Source: Actinomycetes bacterium (GTDB taxonomy: Bacteria > Actinomycetota > Actinomycetes > Propionibacteriales > Propionibacteriaceae). From it: a stretch of 64,000 nt of DNA. The stretch covers positions 1 through 64,000 of the forward strand of contig JAUHXZ010000008.1 of assembly GCA_030426725.1 (NCBI GenBank), written 5' to 3'. Each line of letters opens with the position of its first letter. The first letter of the stretch is position 1. The translations under genes were made by a program, and so were the position numbers. The notes below the pieces were generated by a model, which worked only from the letters and a program-made list of their open reading frames with translations, was not told where the DNA came from and did not search any database. Shown one piece after another: positions 8,936-18,489 of this stretch.

Positions 8936-10492
8936 TCAGCTCAGCCAGGTGAGGAACGCGCCCTGGATGAAGTAGACGACGAACAGCGCCGCCACCAGGT
9001 ACATCAGCGGGTGCACCTGCTTGGCGTGGCCCTTGACGAGCTTGATGAACACGTAGGCCAGGAAGCCCGCGCCGATGCCCACCGTGATCGAGTACGAGAA
9101 CGGCATGAGGATGATCGTGAGGAAGGCGGGGATGCCGACCTCCGGATCCGCCCAGTCCACGTCGACCACCTGGGAGATCATCAGGTAGCCCACGAACACC
9201 AGCACCGGGGCCGCGGCCTCGGAGGGGACCATGTTGATCAGCGGCGACAGGAAGATCGCGAGCAGGAACGCGGCGCCGGTGACCACCGACGCCAGGCCGG
9301 TCCGCGCGCCTTCGCCGACGCCGGCGGTGGACTCGATATAGCAGGTGTTGGACGACACGGAGCCGAAGCCCCCAGCGGCCGCGGCGAGCGAGTCGACCAT
9401 CAGGATCTCGGTGGTGCGCGGAGGCATGCCGTGGGCGTCGAGCAGGTCGCCCTCGGAGCCCACGGCCACGATGGTGCCCATAGTGTCGAAGAAGTCAGCC
9501 AGCAGCAGTGAGAAGACGAGGATGACCAGCGCCAGGAAGTTGGTCACCGAGAACGTGCCCTCGGGGAAGAACGCCCCGATCATGTCGACACGGCCGATCA
9601 GCCCGAGATCCGGGAGGCTGAAGTCGGACAGCGCGGGGACGTTGAGGGACCAGCCGGCGGGGTTTGAGCCGTCCTGCGCCTGCGGCCCGATGGCGGCGAC
9701 CGCCTCGACGATGACCGCGAGCACGGTGGCGCCGATGATCGAGATGAGCATGGCTCCACGGACCTTCATCACGTGCAGCGCGATGAGCGCGAACAGGCCG
9801 ATGACGAAGATCGCGATGGGCCAGCCGACGAGCGACCCGCTGATGCCCAGTTCCACCGGGGTCCCGGCGGCCGGGCGCACGACGCCTGCGTTGACGAGGC
9901 CGACGAAGGAGATGAACAGGCCGATGCCGACCGAGATGGCGGTTCGCAACGTCTTCGGGATGGCCTTGAACACAGCCGTCCTGAACCCGGTAAGCACCAG
10001 GACGAAGATGATGATGCCCTCCCAGACCACGAGGCCCATGGCCTGTGGCCAGGTCATCTGCGGTGCGAGGACGTAGGCCACGAGCGCGTTGAGGCCGAGG
10101 CCGGTGGCCAGGCCGATCGGGAACCGGCCGAAGATGCCCATGGCCAGGGTGAGGAGGCCCGCTACCAGCGCGGTCGCCGCGGCGACCATGGCGATGGACT
10201 GGCCGACGGCGGCGCCGTCGACGACCGTCATCGCCGCGTCGGTGTACATGGGCTGACCGGAGACGAGGTTGCCGTCCTTGTCCGCGGCCGTGCCGATGAT
10301 GAGGGGGTTGAGCGCGATGATGTAGGCCATCGCGAAGAACGTCACCAGGCCGCCGCGGACTTCCCGTCCGACGGTTGAGCGACGCTTGGTGATCTCGAAG
10401 AAACGATCGAGCCCTGACAGGCTCTCCGACTCAGGATGCAGCTTCGCTGCCTTGGGACTGTTGGTAACCACGGAACCGCATCGTAGGGCCAT
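8936..10492 (-). CDS. NCS2 purine permease (AzgA / guanine-hypoxanthine type)
   Basis: A 518-residue polytopic membrane protein with about 12-14 hydrophobic helices, predicted to import adenine, guanine or hypoxanthine with protons. Family features are the N-terminal TVGREVRGGLVTFFAMAYI segment, the NP motif in IALNPLII, the GLGLNA loop (GLATGLGLNALVAY) and the SNTCYIESTAGVGEGARTG segment typical of the AzgA branch rather than the uracil/xanthine branch. The ATG at 10492 and an in-frame GTG 21 bases later are both possible starts; neither has a clear ribosome-binding site. It is a single-gene unit. Confidence 0.9.
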   Translation of the reverse strand: MALRCGSVVTNSPKAAKLHPESESLSGLDRFFEITKRRSTVGREVRGGLVTFFAMAYIIALNPLIIGTAADKDGNLVSGQPMYTDAAMTVVDGAAVGQSIAMVAAATALVAGLLTLAMGIFGRFPIGLATGLGLNALVAYVLAPQMTWPQAMGLVVWEGIIIFVLVLTGFRTAVFKAIPKTLRTAISVGIGLFISFVGLVNAGVVRPAAGTPVELGISGSLVGWPIAIFVIGLFALIALHVMKVRGAMLISIIGATVLAVIVEAVAAIGPQAQDGSNPAGWSLNVPALSDFSLPDLGLIGRVDMIGAFFPEGTFSVTNFLALVILVFSLLLADFFDTMGTIVAVGSEGDLLDAHGMPPRTTEILMVDSLAAAAGGFGSVSSNTCYIESTAGVGEGARTGLASVVTGAAFLLAIFLSPLINMVPSEAAAPVLVFVGYLMISQVVDVDWADPEVGIPAFLTIILMPFSYSITVGIGAGFLAYVFIKLVKGHAKQVHPLMYLVAALFVVYFIQGAFLTWLS

Positions 10493-10543
10493 CGTGTTTC
10501 GGCCCGGTTCCGGGGTCCCGCTGTGTGACCCTCCGCCCCGGAA

Positions 10544-11314
10544 TCAGTCGAACAGTGCCTCGTCGATGCGGATGGTGTCGAACACCGGCTCGGGCAGTTC
10601 CTTGGCCCGCTCGCCCGCGACGACGTCCGAGTGGCCGCCGCAGCCGTGCTCCAGAGCCACGACCCGGCCGTCCCACGGGGAGTACTGGTTGGTGCAGGCC
10701 CCGAACAGTGTGCCGAGCGATCCGCGCAGCGCGACGAAGTAGCCGCAGGACATGCAGGGCGCCGGGGCCTCCTTCGAGCCCTCGTCACCGGGCCCGGGCG
10801 GGCCGTCGAGCCAACGCTCGGCAGCCTCGTCGCGCCCGAAGCGGCTCAGCACGCGGGGACGCCCGAGGCCGAGTTCGGCCACGGTGGTGCGCAATTGGGC
10901 CCACTCCGCGCTGTCGGCGTCGACCGGGAGGTCGGTGGAGGCGAAGCCGGGCTCGAGCCGCGGATCGTTGTCCGGGGTGGCCATGAGCATGCCGGGCGCG
11001 ATGTCGCCCGGGCCGATCCGGTCCTCCCACGGCACCCAGGCGGGAGCGAGCAGCGCCTCGGGCATGGGCACGAGGACGGCCTCGTTGACCGTCGGCGCCT
11101 TGGCCCTGGCGGCACGCACCAGGGTGACGGCCCACTGCCAGTCCGAGTAGCCGGGCAGCAGGCAGGCGAAGGAGTGAGTGACCAGGCGGTCGCCGGATTC
11201 GGCGACCACACCGAGGTGGTCACCGACCGCGTCGGCTCCCCCGACCTCGACGGCGGCGTCCCGCGCGAGGTCGACGGCGGCGGCCGCGACGGCGTCCAGC
11301 TTCGGCTTGGCCAT
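10544..11314 (-). CDS. DUF3027 domain-containing protein
   Basis: A 256-residue protein matching the actinobacterial DUF3027 family. The N-terminal part has helices and a conserved YSDWQWAVTL segment. The C-terminal third holds Cys/His positions, including CMSCGYF and, later, GACTNQYSPWDGRVV and HGCGGHSDV, which look like a metal-binding cluster. Its partner upstream is a cold-shock-domain gene, separated by 3 bases, a pairing that is conserved across actinobacteria and suggests a link to RNA or transcription. Biochemical function is unknown. Confidence 0.85.
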   Translation of the reverse strand: MAKPKLDAVAAAAVDLARDAAVEVGGADAVGDHLGVVAESGDRLVTHSFACLLPGYSDWQWAVTLVRAARAKAPTVNEAVLVPMPEALLAPAWVPWEDRIGPGDIAPGMLMATPDNDPRLEPGFASTDLPVDADSAEWAQLRTTVAELGLGRPRVLSRFGRDEAAERWLDGPPGPGDEGSKEAPAPCMSCGYFVALRGSLGTLFGACTNQYSPWDGRVVALEHGCGGHSDVVAGERAKELPEPVFDTIRIDEALFD

Positions 11315-11317
11315 GAC

Positions 11318-11701
11318 TCAGAGCTCCAATTCGTCGGCGACGCGGCGGAGGAGCCCAGCCACGCGACCCGCATGCTTGCTGTCGGGGTGCCGGCGCCTGC
11401 GGTAGTCGTTGCCGATCCCGTCAAGCAACTTGATGAGGTCCTCGACGATGACGGCCATCTCCTCGGGCTTCTTCCGGGAGGCCTTGGACAGGGACGGGGG
11501 CGTCTCGAGGACGTGGAGGCTGAGCGCCTGCTCGCCCTTGCGCCCCTCGATGACGCCGAACTCCACGCGCTGTCCCGCCTTGAGGGCGGTCACCCCTGCG
11601 GGGAGCGCGTTCGAGCGCACGTAGACATCGCCGCCGTCGTCCTTGGTGATGAAACCAAAGCCCTTCTCGGCGTCGAAGAATCGCACTTTTCCGGTAGGCA
11701 C
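11318..11701 (-). CDS. Cold-shock domain protein with C-terminal extension
   Basis: A 127-residue nucleic-acid-binding protein. Residues 1-66 form a CspA-type OB fold, with the RNP1-like GKVRFFDAEKGFGFI and a diverged RNP2 (DVYVRSNAL, where VFVH is usual). The remaining 60 residues are helical and basic (RKKPEEM, YRRRRHPDSK) and match the extension seen in actinobacterial homologues that sit beside DUF3027 genes. It likely binds single-stranded RNA. Translation appears to begin at a GTG. It heads a two-gene operon with the DUF3027 gene. Confidence 0.88.
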   Translation of the reverse strand: MPTGKVRFFDAEKGFGFITKDDGGDVYVRSNALPAGVTALKAGQRVEFGVIEGRKGEQALSLHVLETPPSLSKASRKKPEEMAVIVEDLIKLLDGIGNDYRRRRHPDSKHAGRVAGLLRRVADELEL

Positions 11702-11784
11702 GTCGCCCTCACTTGCACTAGTAGCCAGTCAGAACGAGCAGTCTATCCGGTGTGAGCCGCCTACCCCAACAGCCGGGCTCCAGG

Positions 11785-12543
11785 TCAGCCGGCGATGCCG
11801 CGGAAGTAGTCGGCGTACGCGAGGCCCGAGGCCGCGGCCTCGTCGATGACGATGACCGCCTTGGGGTGGAACTGCAGGACCGAGCCGGGGCAGACAGCGG
11901 CGACGGGGCCCTCGATCATGGCCGCGACCGCCGCCGCCTTGTGCTCGCCGGTGGCGACCAGCACCGCGGCGCGGGAGTCCATGATGGTGCCGAGGCCCTG
12001 AGTGACGCAGTGGGTGGGAACCTGCTCGGGGGAGTCGAAGAAGCGGGCATTGTCCGAGCGGGTCTGCGGCGTGAGGGTCTTGACCCTGGTGCGCGACGCG
12101 AACGATGAGAAGGGCTCGTTGAAGCCCAGGTGCCCGTTGCTGCCGATACCGAGGATCTGCACGTCGACGCCGCCGGCCGCCCTGATGGCGGCGTCGTAGT
12201 CGTCGGCCGCGACCTGCAGGTCCTCGGCCGTGCCGTCGGGGACGTGGACGCGGGCGGGGTCCATGCGCAGCGGCCCGACCACGGTGCGGGTGATGACGCT
12301 GCGGTAGCTCTCGGGGTGCGCCGGGTCGAGGCCCGCGTACTCGTCCAGGGCGAAGCCGAGTCCGTGGGAGACGTCCAGGGCGCCGCTGTCGACCCGGCGG
12401 GCCAGCTCGGCGTAGAGCCGCAGCGGGGAGGAGCCCGTCGCGAGGCCGAGCACCGGTGTCGGCAGCCCCTCGATGTATTCGGCCACCCGGTCGGCGGCCA
12501 CCTTCCCCGCCGTCTCGGCATCCCGGCAGATCACCACGTCCAT
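11785..12543 (-). CDS. nagB: Glucosamine-6-phosphate deaminase
   Basis: A 252-residue isomerase-deaminase converting glucosamine-6-phosphate to fructose-6-phosphate and ammonia, the step after NagA. Recognisable elements are the GLATGSSPLRLY phosphate-binding segment (about residues 34-45), the catalytic acid in FALDEYAGL, and the GIGSNGHLGFNEP motif carrying the catalytic Asp/His/Glu set. Length is normal for the short bacterial form lacking the allosteric C-terminal extension of the E. coli enzyme. It is monocistronic, about 160 bases from the divergent membrane-protein gene. The upstream region holds one half-site resembling a DasR-type operator (ATTGGTC, minus strand, about 12601-12610), too weak to call. 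Confidence 0.94.
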   Translation of the reverse strand: MDVVICRDAETAGKVAADRVAEYIEGLPTPVLGLATGSSPLRLYAELARRVDSGALDVSHGLGFALDEYAGLDPAHPESYRSVITRTVVGPLRMDPARVHVPDGTAEDLQVAADDYDAAIRAAGGVDVQILGIGSNGHLGFNEPFSSFASRTRVKTLTPQTRSDNARFFDSPEQVPTHCVTQGLGTIMDSRAAVLVATGEHKAAAVAAMIEGPVAAVCPGSVLQFHPKAVIVIDEAAASGLAYADYFRGIAG

Positions 12544-12706
12544 CGTTCGTCACTCCTCGCGTCGTTCGGTCAGGCGCAGGATCGCCTCCGATTCGAGACT
12601 AGGACCAATCGTCCACTTGTTGTTCATTCGACCCACTGTTCGCGCACCCAGGATGCCCATGTGTACAGAGTCGGCGAGCGAGTAGTCCGGTGACTAGCAT
12701 GGGGGC

Positions 12707-13513
12707 ATGGCTTCCTGGCGGGACGGCGCCGAGTACGCGCCCACTGAGCGACCCGACGGCTTCGCCACGCCCGCCGTCGCACCGTTCCCCGAGGCGGAAC
12801 CCTGGCGGGCGGCCACTCCCGGGGCCGTCGTGCCACCGCGCCACTTCGACGGCCCGGACGCCGAGCCGCTGGCTGCGCACGCCGGTGTGGACGGTCCCAG
12901 GAGAGACCCGCGCGACGCCTTCGCGGTCAGTTCGATGGCACTCACCCCCGCCGCCCGGGGCGCAGAGCCCAGGGACCCGCGGCAGCCCATCGAGACGTCG
13001 GCCCCCCGCACGCTGGGCCCCGAATGGACCGGTTCGGAGGGCAGCCAACTGCCACCGCCCACGGGTCCGCGGCTGCCGCCGCCGACGGGAGCCCCGCTGC
13101 CTCCCATCCCCGCCGGTGCGGCACCGCCTGGCCCGACGGGAGCGCCACAGCCCCCGCCCGCGCCGGCACAGGTCCCGTACGGCCCACCGACCGTCCCGCC
13201 CCCGCCACCCGGGATGCGGCCCGTCGCCCCGCTGCGGACGCAGAAACAGCTCGCGCTCGTCGCCGCGGGCCTCGGCCTAGTGGCGTTCCTCGTGCCCGTG
13301 ACCTCGCCGTTCGCGCTGGCCGCCGCCGGGGCCCTGGGGCTGAGGACGACCGCGCTGACCGGGCGCGCCGGAGCGTGGGCACTCGGCCTGGGGATCGCCA
13401 CCCTCGGCTGGGGGCTGGTCACCGACACCCTGGGCCAGCCGTCGCTCATCGCGTCCCTGGCCGGCCTGGGGTTCACCTTCGCCTTCGCTCTCGGCGCACT
13501 ACGTTCGCGCTGA
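12707..13513 (+). CDS. Membrane protein with a proline-rich cytoplasmic N-terminus
   Basis: A 268-residue protein. Residues 1-175 are disordered and rich in Pro, Ala and Gly, with repeated PPPTG and PPPP runs. Residues about 178-265 form three or four hydrophobic helices (for example LVAAGLGLVAFLVPVTSPFA and WALGLGIATLGWGLV). This architecture is frequent in actinobacterial proteins tied to cell-envelope or membrane-stress functions, but no family is certain. Its 3' end overlaps the 3' end of the convergent NUDIX gene by 15 bases. Confidence 0.75.
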   Translation: MASWRDGAEYAPTERPDGFATPAVAPFPEAEPWRAATPGAVVPPRHFDGPDAEPLAAHAGVDGPRRDPRDAFAVSSMALTPAARGAEPRDPRQPIETSAPRTLGPEWTGSEGSQLPPPTGPRLPPPTGAPLPPIPAGAAPPGPTGAPQPPPAPAQVPYGPPTVPPPPPGMRPVAPLRTQKQLALVAAGLGLVAFLVPVTSPFALAAAGALGLRTTALTGRAGAWALGLGIATLGWGLVTDTLGQPSLIASLAGLGFTFAFALGALRSR

Positions 13514-14038
13514 CCCGTCGTCAGGCAGCCCCCCGACTGGGACCGTCGACTCCTCCACCTCGCCGAAGTCGACGGGCTCGCCCCCGCCCCATGCGGCCAG
13601 CTCGGCGAGCTGCGGGGGCCACGTCGGTTCCGGCAGGTCGTCGAGGGGGAACCAGTCCGTCGACACGTGCCGGGCGCGCTCGGCAACCGTGAGCCCCGCG
13701 GCCCGCGGGTCGAACCGTTCGGTCCTCAGCAGGTAGAAGGTCTCGTGCTGGACGAGGATCCGGTCGGAGTACCCGCGCAGCAGCCGCCGCACGGCCACGG
13801 GACCGGCCAGGTCGGCGGCCTCGGCAACGAGCCCGGTCTCCTCGAGGAGCTCGCGCACGGCGGCCTCGCGTGGCGACTCCCCCTCCTCCACTCCCCCGCC
13901 GGGCGCCTGCCAGAAGCGGGAGCCGGGAATGCCGGGGTCGGTGTCCCCGAGCAGCAGCAGCTCGTCGCCCGCCACGACGACCACCCGCGCGGCGGCGCGG
14001 CGGCGGATCCGGCGCTCAGTGCTGGAGTCGCCTGGCAT
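13499..14038 (-). CDS. NUDIX hydrolase
   Basis: A 179-residue hydrolase of nucleoside-diphosphate-linked compounds. The NUDIX box (G-x5-E-x7-REUxEExGU) is intact, running from GGGVEEGESP to REAAVRELLEETGLV at about residues 45-69. Substrate is not predictable. I start at the ATG at 14038; this start lies 23 bases inside the cutC gene, so the two genes overlap and are likely translated together. A longer open frame upstream only reads through cutC in another frame. Confidence 0.88.
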   Translation of the reverse strand: MPGDSSTERRIRRRAAARVVVVAGDELLLLGDTDPGIPGSRFWQAPGGGVEEGESPREAAVRELLEETGLVAEAADLAGPVAVRRLLRGYSDRILVQHETFYLLRTERFDPRAAGLTVAERARHVSTDWFPLDDLPEPTWPPQLAELAAWGGGEPVDFGEVEESTVPVGGLPDDGSART

Positions 14039-14726
14039 GGGCCACCTCGTCGTCGATGAGATCGCGCCAACTCGCCACCAGGTCGGAGTCGACGTAGGCC
14101 TTGAAGGACTTCCCGGGTCGCGCGGACGACCCGATGTGGAAGGCGCGCACCCCCGCACGGACGAGCCACGGGACGTGTTCGGGGGCGAGGCCACCGCCGG
14201 CCATGATGAGCCGCGCCACCTCGGCGTCGCCCTTGGCCCGGCGCAGCAGCTCGTCGAGCCCCTGTTCCACCCCGCGCGCCGATCCGGCGGTCAGCACCTG
14301 GTCGACCCGCGGCAGCGTCCGGACGGCGGCCCAGGCCCGGTCCTGGTCGAGGCAGTGGTCGATTGCCCTGTGGAAGGTCCACGGGAAGTCGCCCTGGTCC
14401 ACGAGATCGGTCACCACGTGGCCGTCCACGGCGTTGGCGCCGTTGAGATAGCCGAGGACCACGCCGTCGGCGCCGGCGTCGAGGTAGGCGGCGATGAGCC
14501 CCTTGAGACGGGTGGCCTCTCCCCCGTCGGTCCCGAACCCTGCCCGCAGCCGCACCATGGGGCGGATCTGGATCGACGTCGCGCGTCTGACCTTCTCGAC
14601 GGTTCGGGGTTCGGGGGACAGCCCGTCCTCGTCCATGGTGCCGAGCAGCTCGATGCGGTCGGCTCCGCCGGCCTCCGCGCGCTCCGCGTCGGCCGCGTGC
14701 ATGGCGATGACCTCCAGCAGACTCAT
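14016..14726 (-). CDS. cutC: CutC family protein
   Basis: A 236-residue TIM-barrel protein of the CutC family. Opening with LLEVIAMHAADAERAEAGGADRIEL split by typical strand-helix pattern, it includes IRPMVRLRAGF and the GVVLGYLN and LTAGSARG segments characteristic of the family. CutC was first tied to copper tolerance in E. coli; its biochemical activity is still debated. It is the first gene of a two-gene unit with the NUDIX hydrolase and diverges from the GNAT gene. Confidence 0.9.
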   Translation of the reverse strand: MSLLEVIAMHAADAERAEAGGADRIELLGTMDEDGLSPEPRTVEKVRRATSIQIRPMVRLRAGFGTDGGEATRLKGLIAAYLDAGADGVVLGYLNGANAVDGHVVTDLVDQGDFPWTFHRAIDHCLDQDRAWAAVRTLPRVDQVLTAGSARGVEQGLDELLRRAKGDAEVARLIMAGGGLAPEHVPWLVRAGVRAFHIGSSARPGKSFKAYVDSDLVASWRDLIDDEVAHARRLQH

Positions 14727-14802
14727 GTGCCAATCCTGCCAAGTCGCGGCGCCCTCGGGGCGGAGGCGCGCAGCGTGAACGGCCCGTGGTTACGATGCCT
14801 GG

Positions 14803-15327
14803 GTGTCCGAACCCGTGATCGCAGCCCCCACGCCCGACGATGCCGGCGCCTGGTTCGACTTCCTGGTCGCCCAGCAGGCCAAGGCCTACGCGGGGATCGT
14901 GCCGGGGGACTTCGCCGCCCGGCAGGAGGTGTACCGGGCCGAGTGGGTGCCCGGGATGGCGCGGGGGTTCGCTGACCCCGGGACCGCGCGCCGCGTGGTC
15001 GCGAAGGTCGACGGGGTGCTGGTCGGGATCGCGTCGATCGCGGACGGCCCGCAGCAGTGGGAGATCGGGGCGGGGTTCGTGCCGTCGCCGGCGGACCGGG
15101 AACTCGAGCGGCTCTACGTGGCGCCTGAGTACCACGGGCGGGGGCTCGGCTCGGCGATGCTGGCGCGGATCGACGACGGCCGCGACCTGTACCTGTGGCT
15201 GATCGACGGCAACGAGCCCGCGCAGGCGTTCTACCGGCGTCGCGGCTTCGTCGACCTCGACGAGCGGTTCCGCACGGACGCCAGCTGGGGCGACATCGGG
15301 ATGCACCGCATGGTCCGCCGCGCCTGA
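14803..15327 (+). CDS. GNAT family N-acetyltransferase
   Basis: A 174-residue acetyltransferase. The acetyl-CoA-binding motif A is seen in the stretch from LERLYVAPEYHGRGLGSAML (Q/RxxGxG/A form, here HGRGLGSA, about residues 105-118), and motif B in DLYLWLIDGNEPAQAFYRRRGF (about 128-149). Substrate is unknown. It starts with GTG at 14803. A GNAT with this C-terminal arrangement could act on small amines, aminoglycoside-like compounds or protein N-termini. Confidence 0.88.
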   Translation: MSEPVIAAPTPDDAGAWFDFLVAQQAKAYAGIVPGDFAARQEVYRAEWVPGMARGFADPGTARRVVAKVDGVLVGIASIADGPQQWEIGAGFVPSPADRELERLYVAPEYHGRGLGSAMLARIDDGRDLYLWLIDGNEPAQAFYRRRGFVDLDERFRTDASWGDIGMHRMVRRA

Positions 15328-15338
15328 CCCCTGCCGTG

Positions 15339-15433
15339 GCTCAGCCGTGAGCACTTTCCCGGACTCGATCGCGATCGGGTCCGCTGGAGCGCCCACCAAG
15401 GCGTCGAGTCCGGAGAAGTGCTCACGGCTGAGC
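15339..15433. repeat. 95-bp inverted repeat, unit 1
   Basis: Two 30-base arms (15339-15368 and 15404-15433) are reverse complements of each other at 28 of 30 positions; the two mismatches are adjacent. The outer part of each arm contains CGTGAGCACTTT. The 35-base centre holds GATCGCGATC, itself palindromic. It lies between the 3' ends of the convergent GNAT and groL genes. It resembles a REP- or MITE-like non-autonomous repeat and would form a long hairpin in RNA. Confidence 0.8.
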
Positions 15434-15471
15434 GACGACGGCCCGGGGGACTTAGCGGATCTCCTGACCCG

Positions 15472-15556
15472 ACCGTGAGCACTTTCCCGGACTCGCGCGG
15501 AATGTGATCGTGCAAGCGGGCTCGATCCCGATCGAGGCCGGGAAAGTGCTCACGGT
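15472..15556. repeat. 85-bp inverted repeat, unit 2
   Basis: The left arm ACCGTGAGCACTTTCCCGG (15472-15490) is perfectly complementary to 15538-15556. The arm sequence is shared with unit 1, only 38 bases away, whereas the centre differs, again apart from a GATC-based palindrome (TCGATCCCGATCGA, 15522-15535). Two copies side by side with common arms and divergent centres suggest duplication of one mobile or recombinogenic repeat. Confidence 0.8.
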
Positions 15557-15568
15557 GGGGACGCCGAA

Positions 15569-15594
15569 GGGCGGCCCCCAAACGGGGACCGCCC
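15569..15594 (-). terminator. Probable terminator of groL
   Basis: GGGCGG (15569-15574) pairs with CCGCCC (15589-15594), with an inner CCCC/GGGG stem, one mismatch and an AAAC loop. It lies 30 bases past the groL stop on the minus strand; only a short TTC follows on that strand. Confidence 0.6.
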
Positions 15595-15624
15595 TCCTTG
15601 AAGCGTCTGCGCGACGTGGGTGGC

Positions 15625-17388
<1,764 letters not shown>

Positions 17389-17393
17389 CCCCA

Positions 17394-17422
17394 TTATTAG
17401 CACTCGACCCAAGGGAGTGCAA
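17394..17422 (-). promoter_or_regulatory. groL promoter
   Basis: On the minus strand a -35 box TTGCAC (17417-17422) is separated by exactly 17 bases from a -10 box TAATAA (17394-17399). The distal CIRCE element covers the whole promoter, and the proximal one sits just downstream. Confidence 0.7.
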
Positions 17423-17423
17423 A
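17397..17423 (-). promoter_or_regulatory. CIRCE element, distal copy (HrcA operator)
   Basis: TTAGCACTC (17397-17405), nine bases, then GAGTGCAAA (17415-17423); a single mismatch to the consensus in the second half. It spans the -35, spacer and part of the -10 box of the groL promoter. Confidence 0.88.
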
Positions 17424-17448
17424 GGGTCTGCCACAACCCGGCCGCGAT

Positions 17449-17558
17449 GAGCCCGAACCATGGCCCGACGGCGATTTCGGCCCGGAATCGCCGTTTCGGG
17501 CCGTCGAACCTCGACTCGGGCTCAACCGGGCGCGACGAACCGCGTGTCCGGCTCGTGC
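17449..17558. repeat. Nested palindromic repeat with a GAGCC-type core
   Basis: This fills most of the gap between the groL promoter and the gene at 17614. An outer inverted repeat GAGCCCGA/TCGGGCTC (17449-17456, 17516-17523) encloses inner arms built on GGCCCGACGGCGATT and its near-complement. Just beyond it (17540-17554) lies CCGCGTGTCCGGCTC, the reverse complement of GAGCCGGACACGCGG, one base different from the core of the repeats at 56701 and 58928. The rest of 17254-17613 holds only the groL regulatory sites. Confidence 0.6.
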
Positions 17559-17613
17559 CGGTCCGGCAGCATGGGGCGTGGGGCGTCACTCGGGCGGCGA
17601 CGGAGGAGCGGTG

Positions 17614-18078
17614 ATGAACACGGGACAGGTACTCAAGGACGTGGCGAACGTCGTCAATCTGTCGACGCCGCTGGGGCTGGCCGTCGCGCTGGTCGGCCGC
17701 GGTCGGCTCAGACGGCGAGGGAACCTCATCGTCGCCGATCAGGCGAGGCTGCCGGCGCGGTTCGCCGGGGCGTTCACCGTCGGGTCGGTGGTGGTCCTGC
17801 CGGGCCGCACGCTCGAGGAGGCCGAGGCCAGGCATCCGCGGGTGATGGAGCACGAGGACGCCCACACGTGGCAGTACGCGTACTGCCTGGGTCTGCCGTT
17901 CCTGCCGCTGTACTTCGCGGCGGCGGCCTGGTCGGTCCTGCGCACGGGGGACCGGGCGAGCGCGAACCACTTCGAGATCCAGGCCGGCCTCGACGACGGC
18001 GGCTACAAGCGCAATCCGCCGAGGCCGCTGCGGGAGGGCCTGACGAGGCTGCTGCGACGAGGCGACCGGGCCAGCTAG
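17614..18078 (+). CDS. Small HEXXH-motif protein, possible zinc metallopeptidase
   Basis: A 154-residue protein. It carries H80-E81-D82-A83-H84, matching the HEXXH zinc-binding motif, preceded by helix-forming residues and followed by a hydrophobic segment (YCLGLPFLPLYFAAAAWSVL, about 90-109). A Glu at 121 in NHFEIQAG could be the third ligand of a gluzincin-like site. There is no obvious signal peptide, but the hydrophobic segment may hold it at the membrane. A strong GGAGGAG site sets the start at 17614. Catalysis is not shown; similar short HEXXH-containing proteins are conserved but poorly studied. Confidence 0.75.
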   Translation: MNTGQVLKDVANVVNLSTPLGLAVALVGRGRLRRRGNLIVADQARLPARFAGAFTVGSVVVLPGRTLEEAEARHPRVMEHEDAHTWQYAYCLGLPFLPLYFAAAAWSVLRTGDRASANHFEIQAGLDDGGYKRNPPRPLREGLTRLLRRGDRAS

Positions 18079-18088
18079 CGGCCCGGGC

Positions 18089-18364
18089 TCAGCCCTGGAG
18101 CCGGCGCGCCGACCGCGCTGCGTGGCGCTGCGTACGCATCCGGCGCAACCGCTTGACGAGGAGGGGCTTGTACTCGAGGGCCTCGGGCCGGTCGATCAGC
18201 GCGTTGAGGTGCTGGTAGTACCGTGTGGAACTCATGGAGAAGTGCTCCATGATGGCCTGTTCCTTCGGCACGGACGACGTGAACCAGGTGTCCTCGAAGT
18301 CGAGGATCCGCGCGTCGCGTTCGGCCAGGGCGGCCGGGGTGCTGAGGGAGATGGCTTCCGACAT
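18089..18364 (-). CDS. DUF3263 domain-containing protein
   Basis: A 91-residue protein matching the actinobacterial DUF3263 family, with RDARILDFEDTWF, the helix-turn-helix-like SMSSTRYYQHLNALIDRPEAL and a basic end KRLRRMRTQRH. The helical pattern and basic tail suggest DNA binding. I choose the ATG at 18364, which has AGGATG upstream; another ATG lies three codons earlier. It converges on the HEXXH gene. Confidence 0.85.
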   Translation of the reverse strand: MSEAISLSTPAALAERDARILDFEDTWFTSSVPKEQAIMEHFSMSSTRYYQHLNALIDRPEALEYKPLLVKRLRRMRTQRHAARSARRLQG

Positions 18365-18489
18365 GCAGGCCATCCTACGCGCCGAATCACACCGATGTCA
18401 TTAGGAACTGGCCGTGACGCACGGCACGATAGTCTTCGTTGTTCAAAGATGTTCACCGGCCCCGACCACAGTAAGAGGACCCCAGCACC

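Noticed and set aside
5595-8975. A 1126-codon open frame on the plus strand opposite pyruvate carboxylase
   Set aside because: It is the mirror of the GC-rich codon pattern of pyc, rich in Arg, Gly, Asp and Val, with no domain; long antisense frames are expected in high-GC DNA.
12544-12706. A DasR-type operator ahead of nagB
   Set aside because: Only a half-site (ATTGGTC) is present; the second half does not match the palindrome.
15339-15556. The AGCACTTT repeats as a CRISPR array
   Set aside because: There are only two units, they are inverted rather than direct repeats, spacers are not of uniform length and no cas gene is near.
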